A stretch of DNA of 5,884 bases from NCBI GenBank assembly GCA_002424865.1, contig DILC01000020.1, positions 962 to 6,845 on the forward strand, in the 5' to 3' direction. A program made the position numbers and the translations under genes. The notes under the pieces are model-generated. The model did not search any database, was not told where the DNA came from, and was given only the letters and a program-made list of their open reading frames with translations. This stretch comes from Rhodocyclaceae bacterium UBA5602. GTDB lineage: Bacteria; Pseudomonadota; Gammaproteobacteria; Burkholderiales; Rhodocyclaceae. Below, in pieces: positions 1-4,790 of this stretch (within the stretch, counting starts at the first letter, position 1; each line of letters starts with the position of its first letter).

Positions 1-200
1 CCCGTTCAGTCATCCCGAACAAGGCGAAAGCACCGCCATTCCAGCCGTGACGGGCGACTCACCCCGGCCTGTTAAGCGAAGCCAGAACCGCTTGACCTTC
101 ACGAAACTCGCCGTTCTGCGCGTTTCCGAGCGAGAACAGTGTTCGAGAACGCCTCGGCCACACCGGCGCCAGGCGGCGCCTTCTCAGCCTTGCCAGCATC
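1..200. other. Non-coding or unassigned flank downstream of the chemoreceptor gene
   Basis: I see no gene I can support here. One plus-strand frame is open from the window edge to position 277, but it runs antisense into the end of the chemoreceptor gene and resembles no family I know. The minus-strand frames are short, rich in Arg, and lack a convincing ribosome binding site. The stretch begins right after the chemoreceptor stop codon and contains a strong GC hairpin (165-180). An 11-base near-palindrome, GAACA-G-TGTTC, lies at 134-144. It may be a 3' untranslated region plus spacer, or it may include the edge of a gene lying mostly outside the window. Confidence 0.5.
165..180. repeat. GC-rich hairpin just after the chemoreceptor stop
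   Basis: GGCGCC, a four-base AGGC loop and a second GGCGCC form a perfect six-pair GC stem. In the direction of chemoreceptor transcription it begins 20 bases after the stop codon. No T-run follows on the minus strand (the next bases read GGTGTGGCC), so it does not meet the usual pattern of an intrinsic terminator. It could protect the 3' end of the mRNA, or be chance pairing in GC-rich DNA. Confidence 0.45.
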
Positions 201-1871
201 TTAACGTACGATTGCTTCCATTTTTTCTGGAACGACCCCATTCAGGGAAAGATTCGTACCGATCTGAAAGCGATTGACAATGTCGGCCATCTGCCGGGAA
301 ATATCCCGAATCGAATCGGCCTGTTCTCTCGTCTGGCCCGCCGATAGGCTGGCGCGCCCTAGCATGGCTTCGACCTGATCCATCTGCGTTACAACCGCCT
401 TGCTCGAAGCGTGGCCGACACTGACCTGCTGCCCTATCTGCTCAACCTTGGCAACCACCTGCCGCGACGACAGTTCTATTCCCGCCATCGCATCGCCCGC
501 AGTGCTCGCCATATCAATATCGCGCTTCATGTCGAGAATCACCTGGTGCATGAGTTCAGCCGATGTCTTGGAGGTGGTATTGATCTCATCCACATGCTGC
601 GCAATGGACCGCGTTGTCGTCGCCACACGTTCAGCCAGTTTGCGCACTTCATCGGCGACCACCGCAAAGCCACGCCCGGCCTCCCCTGCACGAGCTGCTT
701 CAATCGCGGCATTGAGCGCCAGGAGATTGGTCTGCTCGGCAATGCCGCTGACTTCATTCACCAGCCCGCCGATGCGCTCCCCTGCCTCGGCCAGGGCATA
801 AACCCTTTGCGCCACTGATTCGACATTACCGGAAAGCACATGAATGCGGGCAACCGTTTCGCGGATCACCCGCCCATTACTAATGGCTTGCTGGCCGGAG
901 GCTTCGGTCAGGCTGCCCGCCTCCAGTGTTCCTTGGTGAATATCGTCGATTTGCATCTGAATCTTGCGGATCGCCTGGTGAATTTCCGACGATGACGCGC
1001 TTCCCTGTGACGCCACCTGCGCCAGCGCCACCGCCGATTGATGCATGTCGATCGCAGCCGCTTCATTGCTGCGAATGACACGGACCATCTCGGAAAAACT
1101 GGCTTGGAGGGTATCAATCAGCGCGTTGAAAGCCTGGATCGAACGGCTAATTTCGTCCTTGCCCGAGACATCGACGCGACGAGTGAAATCCAGACGATGG
1201 GCAATCTCCGCCATCGTGGTTTCCATTTCGCGTAACGGACGGGAAATTTTGCGGTACAGGTTAAAGCCCAGCACAACCAAGACAAGCACAGCTATTGCGG
1301 TACTGACACCCAGCACCAGCATGGTTCTTTGCATGCCCGAATCGATTGAGGCGACCGCGCTGTCTTTTGAGCGCCGCTTCTCAACCCGCAGCGTTTCCAG
1401 AATCTGCTCCAATTCCTGCAGATAAGGACCGGCATTGCCCGACAGGGTGGCATCGGCAAGCAGCCGCTGATCGGCCAGACTGAGCGCCGTGACCTGGTCA
1501 AGCGCCTCATAGTAATCTTTCAGGCCGTCTTGCGCCTGCTTGACGAGCTTGATTTGCGTCTCGCTTCCGGCCATTTTCAGCTGCTCGCCCAGGCGTTGCT
1601 GCAGAACAGCCCGTTGTGTTTTCAGCTTCTCCGCCATTTGCTGCGCTATGCCGGGGTCCGGCGCGTTAACCATATTGACGCCAGATAGCTGCAAGGCTTT
1701 GAGATCCGAATCAATCTCCGCAGTAGCAAGAAAGCTGGGAATGGCGCGTTCGGTCAGATTGCGGGTCAAGCCCTTGATCTGATGGAACTGAAAGAAAGAA
1801 ACACCACCTAACGCCAACAACGCTGCTGCCGCAACGCAAACCAAAACCGCCAGAAAATGCCGAATGCTCAT
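201..1871 (-). CDS. Methyl-accepting chemotaxis protein (transmembrane chemoreceptor)
   Basis: This 556-residue inner-membrane receptor would sense a ligand and control the kinase CheA through CheW, with adaptation by CheR and CheB methylation. A short basic N-terminus leads into a first membrane helix (about residues 6-28). A mostly helical periplasmic part follows (29-183), of a size that suits a four-helix-bundle sensor. The second membrane helix is at about 184-206 and a HAMP linker at 207-260. The cytoplasmic coiled coil carries the highly conserved hairpin tip near 377-415, including EQTNLLALNAAIEAARAGE and GRGFAVVADEVRKLAER. The protein ends in ...EAIVR, with no NWETF-like CheR-tethering pentapeptide. 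The start gives a good N-in signal anchor, but a GGAG lies 14 bases upstream, too far for a typical ribosome binding site. No che genes are adjacent, so it looks like an orphan receptor. The ligand cannot be told from sequence alone. Confidence 0.95.
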   Translation of the reverse strand: MSIRHFLAVLVCVAAAALLALGGVSFFQFHQIKGLTRNLTERAIPSFLATAEIDSDLKALQLSGVNMVNAPDPGIAQQMAEKLKTQRAVLQQRLGEQLKMAGSETQIKLVKQAQDGLKDYYEALDQVTALSLADQRLLADATLSGNAGPYLQELEQILETLRVEKRRSKDSAVASIDSGMQRTMLVLGVSTAIAVLVLVVLGFNLYRKISRPLREMETTMAEIAHRLDFTRRVDVSGKDEISRSIQAFNALIDTLQASFSEMVRVIRSNEAAAIDMHQSAVALAQVASQGSASSSEIHQAIRKIQMQIDDIHQGTLEAGSLTEASGQQAISNGRVIRETVARIHVLSGNVESVAQRVYALAEAGERIGGLVNEVSGIAEQTNLLALNAAIEAARAGEAGRGFAVVADEVRKLAERVATTTRSIAQHVDEINTTSKTSAELMHQVILDMKRDIDMASTAGDAMAGIELSSRQVVAKVEQIGQQVSVGHASSKAVVTQMDQVEAMLGRASLSAGQTREQADSIRDISRQMADIVNRFQIGTNLSLNGVVPEKMEAIVR

Positions 1872-1977
1872 AGTGTTCGAGGGGACTCCGATTGTGCAAA
1901 ATCCTCGGATAGTAAGACACGGTTATTACGAAATCGTGACAACTCCTGAGAAATTACTTTAACCAATGAATGACTAT

Positions 1978-2003
1978 GGGTTTGCAAAGGGTTTGCAAAG
2001 CCC
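1978..2003. repeat. Tandem 11-base repeat of a TTTGCAAA palindrome
   Basis: GGGTTTGCAAA occurs twice in immediate succession (1978-1988 and 1989-1999) and is followed by GCCC. Each copy contains TTTGCAAA, a perfect eight-base palindrome, so the two palindrome centres lie 11 bases apart, about one helical turn. The whole element can also fold as a hairpin (GGG-TTTGCAAA pairing with TTTGCAAA-G-CCC, one bulged G, GGG loop). It lies about 107 bases upstream of the chemoreceptor start. It may be a paired operator or a product of replication slippage; the sequence alone does not decide. Confidence 0.6.
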
Positions 2004-2081
2004 GCATTTAACGCTGGCGCAATTCATCTGCAGAGGCAGAATCTACTGCCGTCTGGCCAGCGCGCTCCGAAGGCTTGGGCC

Positions 2082-2107
2082 CATCCCTGGAAAGTCCCCT
2101 TGGGATG
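2082..2107 (-). repeat. Hairpin downstream of the RluF-like gene
   Basis: CATCCC (2082-2087) and GGGATG (2102-2107) form a six-pair stem around a 14-base loop, 34 bases past the stop codon of the pseudouridine synthase gene. In the transcribed direction no T-run follows, so it is not a standard intrinsic terminator. It could be a 3'-end structure or chance pairing. Confidence 0.25.
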
Positions 2108-2140
2108 TCGGCTTTTTGACGAAGCCAGGCGCCCTGTGGT

Positions 2141-2875
2141 TTAAAACTTTTCATTCGCACGCAAAAAGCGCCACTGCCCGACGGGCAGATCGCCCAGCAT
2201 CACGCGACCGATGCGCACGCGCTTCAAGCCCGTCACGCGCAGGCCAACCAGCTCGCACATGCGGCGGATCTGCCGTTTGCGGCCCTCTTTAAGAATAAAG
2301 CGCAGCTGTTCGTGATTCGCCCAACCCACCTGTGCCGGGCGCAATTCTTTGCCATCCAGCGACAAGCCGTGATTCAGCAGCGCAAGATGCTGGCTGTCGA
2401 GCATGCCATCCACCCGCACGAGGTATTCTTTTTCCACGCTTGAATCGTCGCCAATCAATTGCCGTGCCACGCGGCCATCTTGCGTGAGCACCAGCAAGCC
2501 CGTGGAATCAATATCCAGGCGCCCGGCCGGCGCCAGTCCTTTCAAGTGCGCGGGTGAGAACCGCTGCCTGTCGTTGGCGGCCTGGGTTTTGGCGTTGATC
2601 AGCGTGACCGCTGGCAGATGCCCGTCTTCGGCCTGGCCTGAGACATAGCCCACGGGCTTGTGCAGCAAAATGGTGGCTTGCTGCGCTTGCGTGGCGCGGG
2701 CTTTTGCGGCGAGCGTGATCACCGCATCCGGCATGGCGCGCGTGCCCAGTTGCGTCACGCGTTCGCCATTCACGAACACTAAACCCCGCTCAATATAAGC
2801 ATCTGCCTCCCGGCGCGAGCACAGGCCGCGTTCGGCCATGAGTTTGGAAATGCGGCTACCTTGCGTATCATTCAT
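2141..2875 (-). CDS. rluF: RluF-like 23S rRNA pseudouridine synthase (RsuA/RluB/E/F family)
   Basis: This 244-residue enzyme would convert a uridine in 23S rRNA to pseudouridine; in E. coli RluF acts on U2604. An S4 RNA-binding domain opens the protein (about residues 9-45, with the CSRREAD segment). The catalytic domain begins at LLHKPVGYVSG and contains the family motif GRLDIDSTGLLVLTQDG, in which Asp121 is the expected catalytic residue. EKEYLVRVDG (148-157) and GRKRQIRRMCE (198-208) followed by LPVGQWRFL are also typical. The IRRMCE...LKRVRIG ending resembles RluF more than RsuA. The protein is shorter than E. coli RluF (about 290 residues) at its C-terminus and has a longer stretch before the catalytic motif. 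The ATG at 2875 keeps the S4 domain whole, but the nearest AGGA is 14 bases away. The family assignment is secure; the exact target uridine is inferred. It is divergent from rlmJ, with 24 bases between the starts. Confidence 0.9.
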   Translation of the reverse strand: MNDTQGSRISKLMAERGLCSRREADAYIERGLVFVNGERVTQLGTRAMPDAVITLAAKARATQAQQATILLHKPVGYVSGQAEDGHLPAVTLINAKTQAANDRQRFSPAHLKGLAPAGRLDIDSTGLLVLTQDGRVARQLIGDDSSVEKEYLVRVDGMLDSQHLALLNHGLSLDGKELRPAQVGWANHEQLRFILKEGRKRQIRRMCELVGLRVTGLKRVRIGRVMLGDLPVGQWRFLRANEKF

Positions 2876-2883
2876 AGCTATTC

Positions 2884-2889
2884 ATTCTA
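2884..2889 (-). promoter_or_regulatory. Possible -10 element of the RluF-like gene (TAGAAT)
   Basis: On the minus strand the hexamer TAGAAT matches the TATAAT consensus at five of six positions and ends eight bases before the ATG. Transcription from it would begin at or within a base or two of the start codon, giving a nearly leaderless mRNA. No good -35 hexamer lies 16-19 bases upstream, so this is a weak call based on one box in a short, A+T-rich gap. Confidence 0.2.
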
Positions 2890-2899
2890 TCCTGCTGCC

Positions 2900-3754
2900 A
2901 TGCTCAGTTATCGCCACGCCTTTCACGCCGGCAGTCATGCCGATGTTTTAAAACATCTGGTACTCATGCTCTGCTTGCAGCATATGAACAGCAAAGACAA
3001 ACCCTACACCGTGGTAGACACCCACGCGGGGGCGGGGCTGTATTTGCTGGATACCGAACAAGCCAGGCGCACAGGAGAATCCATCAATGGCATTGGCAAG
3101 CTCTGGCAGCGCAATGATTGGCCAGCGCCTTTGGCCGGGTTGATGGCCTTGATTAAACAGGCCAACCAAACTGGCCAGCTACTCCGCTACCCTGGTTCAC
3201 CCTGGTTGATCGATCACCTCGCCCGCCCCATCGACAGGCTGCGCTTTTGCGAGCTGCACTCCACTGATTTTGCCTTGCTGCGCCGCCAATACAAAGACGC
3301 AGGCCGTCGGGTTGCGGTGTATCAGGATGATGGTTTTGAAGTGCTCAAAGCCAGCCTCCCCCCCCCTTCGCGCCGTGCGCTGGTACTGATTGACCCATCC
3401 TATGAAATCAAGAGTGACTACGTGAAAGTGGTCGCCGCCATCAAAGACAGCTTAAAGCGCTTCGCCACGGGAACCCTGCTGGTGTGGCATCCGCTGATCC
3501 CGCAACTGGAGGCAAATCAGTTGCCAGAAAAACTCAAAAAAGCTGGAGCGGCACATTGGCTGCATGCCACGCTCAGCGTGAATGCGCCATCCACCCAAGG
3601 GCGCGGCATGCATGGCAGCGGCATGTTTGTCGTCAACCCGCCGTGGACGCTGGCCGCTACGCTGAACGACACCCTGCCCTACCTCGCCGACATCCTGGCG
3701 TTGGATCATCAAGCCAAATGGCAAGTAGATGAGTTTGAAGAGAAAAACAAATAA
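2900..3754 (+). CDS. rlmJ: 23S rRNA (adenine-2030-N6)-methyltransferase RlmJ
   Basis: This 284-residue enzyme transfers a methyl group from S-adenosylmethionine to the N6 of A2030 in 23S rRNA (E. coli numbering). The N-terminus, MLSYRHAFHAGSHADVLKH, is almost the same as that of E. coli RlmJ (280 residues), and this fixes the start at ATG 2900 rather than the in-frame TTG at 2861. Residues 40-46 (DTHAGAG) form the SAM-binding motif I. The catalytic motif is D165-P-S-Y-E where E. coli has DPPYE; Asp165 is kept and the second Pro is Ser. RYPGSP (96-101), KRFATGT (186-192), GRGMHGSGM (234-242) and NPPW (246-249) are further family signatures. A run of nine C residues (3358-3366) encodes part of LPPP without breaking the frame. 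No purine-rich ribosome binding site precedes the ATG. The gene is divergent from the RluF-like gene, so two 23S rRNA modification enzymes share one start region. Confidence 0.96.
   Translation: MLSYRHAFHAGSHADVLKHLVLMLCLQHMNSKDKPYTVVDTHAGAGLYLLDTEQARRTGESINGIGKLWQRNDWPAPLAGLMALIKQANQTGQLLRYPGSPWLIDHLARPIDRLRFCELHSTDFALLRRQYKDAGRRVAVYQDDGFEVLKASLPPPSRRALVLIDPSYEIKSDYVKVVAAIKDSLKRFATGTLLVWHPLIPQLEANQLPEKLKKAGAAHWLHATLSVNAPSTQGRGMHGSGMFVVNPPWTLAATLNDTLPYLADILALDHQAKWQVDEFEEKNK
3358..3366 (+). repeat. Nine-C homopolymer inside rlmJ
   Basis: Nine consecutive C residues span the codons CTC CCC CCC CCT of rlmJ (residues about 153-156, LPPP). The frame is intact on both sides, because the downstream SRRALVLIDPSYE aligns with E. 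coli RlmJ without a gap. Tracts of this length can slip during replication or be miscounted in sequencing. Confidence 0.9.
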
Positions 3755-4057
3755 GCCTAAGCCGCCTGCTTTCGCTTGCAAAGACAATGCCGTAGAACGG
3801 CCTAAAACATGACGATCATTCATGATCCCCTCCCTTTAATTTGGCTTGCTTTTAATTTAATGACCTTTCGGCTCAAAACCCTACCGGTTTTTTGACAAGC
3901 CTTTGGCTAAAAGAACGGTCAGCGCTTTCTTCGCCTCACCCATAAGCAATCGCCAAGCAGCTAAAATGCATGTCTTTGCTTATCAGCCCAATGCGGCGTT
4001 CCCGTCATCAACCGACCAACGCAGAGCAACAAGCGCAGTAAAAAATCATCATCCGGG
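3755..4057. other. Intergenic region between rlmJ and the grpE promoter
   Basis: About 300 bases lie between the rlmJ stop and the heat-shock promoter without a gene I can support. The first half is A+T-rich, with TTTAATTT occurring twice (3835-3842 and 3851-3858). Small inverted repeats are scattered through it: GCCGT-AGA-ACGGC at 3789-3801, GATCAT-TC-ATGATC at 3814-3827, AAAACC/GGTTTT at 3875-3891, and ATAAGCAA (3942-3949) paired with TTGCTTAT (3976-3983). A TTGACA at 3892-3897 looks like a -35 box but has no matching -10 at 16-18 bases. The open plus-strand frame from 3903 to 4160 has no family resemblance and runs out of frame into grpE. A small RNA cannot be ruled out, but nothing positively shows one. 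Confidence 0.55.
3875..3893 (+). terminator. Weak candidate terminator downstream of rlmJ
   Basis: AAAACC and GGTTTT form a six-pair stem around a five-base loop (CTACC), and the T-run extends to six T residues. The shape resembles an A-tract/T-tract terminator for rlmJ, but the stem has only two GC pairs and sits about 120 bases past the stop codon. It is the best candidate in the gap, not a strong one. Confidence 0.3.
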
Positions 4058-4085
4058 CTTGAAATGCCATCATGCAACCCCATGT
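4058..4085 (+). promoter_or_regulatory. Sigma-32 heat-shock promoter of grpE
   Basis: CTTGAAA at 4058-4064 and CCCCATGT at 4078-4085 match the sigma-32 consensus (CTTGAAA, then CCCCATNT) at every defined position. Counting from CTTGAA to CCCCAT the spacer is 14 bases. Transcription would begin near 4090, about 30 bases before the grpE ATG at 4123. The elements lie across an upstream in-frame ATG at 4072, which therefore would not be on the transcript. No CIRCE inverted repeat (TTAGCACTC/GAGTGCTAA) is present, so control by alternative sigma factor rather than HrcA is inferred for this promoter. Confidence 0.9.
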
Positions 4086-4112
4086 AGGTGCAAACCTATG
4101 TTCAAGAAAGTC

Positions 4113-4117
4113 AGGAG
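4113..4117 (+). promoter_or_regulatory. Ribosome binding site that fixes the grpE start
   Basis: AGGAG lies five bases before ATG 4123, a good Shine-Dalgarno arrangement. The upstream in-frame ATG at 4072 has no such site and falls inside the promoter, so 4123 is the better start. Confidence 0.85.
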
Positions 4118-4122
4118 ACATC

Positions 4123-4698
4123 ATGCAAGACACCCCCAAGAACCCAGACGATTGCAATAACGCCGTCCCGCCAGAGCCGACTTTTTCTGCCGAATCTGAC
4201 GCCAGCGCCGAGCGCAATGCCACCCACAATGTGGATACGCTGCCCAGCCCCGAAGAGCTGCTGCGCCAAGCGGAGCTCACCGCTGCAGAGCATCACGATG
4301 CCTGGCTGCGCGCCAAGGCAGAAACCGAGAATGTGCGTCGCCGCGCGTTGGAAGATGTTGCCCGCGCCAGCAAATTCGCGGTGGAAAAGTTCGCCACCGA
4401 ATTAGTCGCCGTCAAAGACAGCCTGGAAGCGGCGCTGACCAATGAAAACCAAAGCGCGGAAAACCTGAAAGCGGGCGTTGAACTCACCTTGAAACAGCTC
4501 ACTAGCGCATTTGAAAAATCCAGCCTGCTGGACATCAACCCGCTGGGTGACAAGTTTGACCCGCACAAGCATCAGGCCATCAGCCAGATTGAAGCGGAAG
4601 GCGAGCCCAACCAGGTGGTTTCAGTCTTGCAAAAAGGCTACGCGCTGCATGACCGGATTATTCGTCCGGCCTTGGTGGTCGTCTCCAAAGCCAAGTAA
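4123..4698 (+). CDS. grpE: Nucleotide exchange factor GrpE
   Basis: GrpE is a cytoplasmic homodimer that releases ADP from DnaK, allowing ATP to bind and the folded client to leave. The protein has 191 residues, close to E. coli GrpE (197). A polar, probably disordered N-terminus (about 1-40) precedes a long helix (about 42-100) containing WLRAKAETENVRRRALED, typical of the GrpE dimer coiled coil. The helical bundle covers about 100-135. The beta-wing domain that contacts the DnaK nucleotide-binding domain carries GDKFDPHKHQAI (142-153) and VLQKGYALHDRIIRPALVVV (168-187), the clearest family signatures. The ATG at 4123 is preferred because of AGGAG five bases upstream and because the sigma-32 promoter overlaps the earlier ATG at 4072. 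The gene lies 92 bases upstream of dnaK in the same direction, with no clear terminator between, so readthrough into dnaK is likely. Confidence 0.97.
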   Translation: MQDTPKNPDDCNNAVPPEPTFSAESDASAERNATHNVDTLPSPEELLRQAELTAAEHHDAWLRAKAETENVRRRALEDVARASKFAVEKFATELVAVKDSLEAALTNENQSAENLKAGVELTLKQLTSAFEKSSLLDINPLGDKFDPHKHQAISQIEAEGEPNQVVSVLQKGYALHDRIIRPALVVVSKAK

Positions 4699-4716
4699 AA
4701 AAGCAGGCGGCCCCGG

Positions 4717-4744
4717 CTTGAATTTGCGCCTGGCAACCCCATAA
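4717..4744 (+). promoter_or_regulatory. Sigma-32 heat-shock promoter of dnaK
   Basis: CTTGAA at 4717-4722 and CCCCAT at 4737-4742 match the sigma-32 core boxes, with the same 14-base spacer as the grpE promoter. It begins 18 bases after the grpE stop codon. Transcription would begin near 4750, leaving an A+T-rich leader of about 40 bases before the dnaK ATG. This gives dnaK its own heat-shock transcript in addition to readthrough from grpE. Confidence 0.85.
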
Positions 4745-4753
4745 ATAAACCAG

Positions 4754-4775
4754 TTCAAAACTTATTCAAACTTTA
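4754..4775 (+). repeat. Imperfect tandem 11-base repeat in the dnaK leader
   Basis: TTCAAAACTTA (4754-4764) is followed directly by TTCAAACTTTA (4765-4775), agreeing at nine of eleven positions. It occupies most of the predicted dnaK 5' leader. Being nearly free of G, it should leave the leader unstructured ahead of the ribosome binding site. Its meaning is unknown; low complexity alone may explain it. Confidence 0.45.
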
Positions 4776-4790
4776 ATAAAAGGAAAAATC

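Larger units (their letters stand above)
1872..2140. other. Intergenic region between the RluF-like gene and the chemoreceptor
   Basis: This gap should hold the 3' end of the RluF-like transcript and the promoter of the chemoreceptor, both on the minus strand. Read on the minus strand, I see no clear sigma-70 pair. A TAAAG resembling half of a flagellar sigma-28 promoter is present (plus-strand CTTTA, 1957-1961), but no GCCGATAA-like element lies at the right distance. Short inverted repeats occur (GGCTT/AAGCC at 2110-2126, CATCCC/GGGATG at 2082-2107), none followed by a T-run. The notable element is the tandem palindrome at 1978-1999. No coding frame here is convincing. Confidence 0.6.

Noticed and set aside
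134..144. GAACA-G-TGTTC as a LexA site
   Set aside because: The Gram-positive type LexA box needs GAAC-N4-GTTC and here the spacing is three; the proteobacterial CTG-N10-CAG form is not present.
59..241. Minus-strand frame of 60 codons overlapping the chemoreceptor end
   Set aside because: It overlaps the receptor's last codons in another frame, is Arg-rich and low in complexity, and has no ribosome binding site.
47..277. Plus-strand frame of 76 codons at the left edge
   Set aside because: It is rich in Arg, Ser and Pro, resembles nothing known, and runs antisense into the chemoreceptor C-terminus.
400..818. Two plus-strand frames of about 135 codons opposite the chemoreceptor signalling domain
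   Set aside because: They lie fully within a clear chemoreceptor gene, overlap each other in different frames, and show no domain.
1938..1961. TAAAG on the minus strand as a sigma-28 flagellar promoter for the chemoreceptor
   Set aside because: The -10 partner (GCCGATAA) is missing at the required distance.
2089..2099. GGGACTTTCC on the minus strand, identical to a eukaryotic kappa-B site
   Set aside because: The DNA is bacterial, so the match has no meaning here; it is part of a GC-rich intergenic stretch.
2861..2899. TTG at 2861 as the rlmJ start
   Set aside because: It would add 13 residues absent from E. coli RlmJ and overlap the RluF-like start; MLSYRHAFHAG at 2900 is the conserved N-terminus.
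3452..3823. Minus-strand frame of 123 codons over the 3' end of rlmJ
   Set aside because: It is antisense to conserved RlmJ sequence, with no recognisable domain or ribosome binding site.
3903..4160. Plus-strand frame of 85 codons upstream of grpE
   Set aside because: It starts with TTG, spans the heat-shock promoter, enters grpE out of frame, and has no family resemblance.
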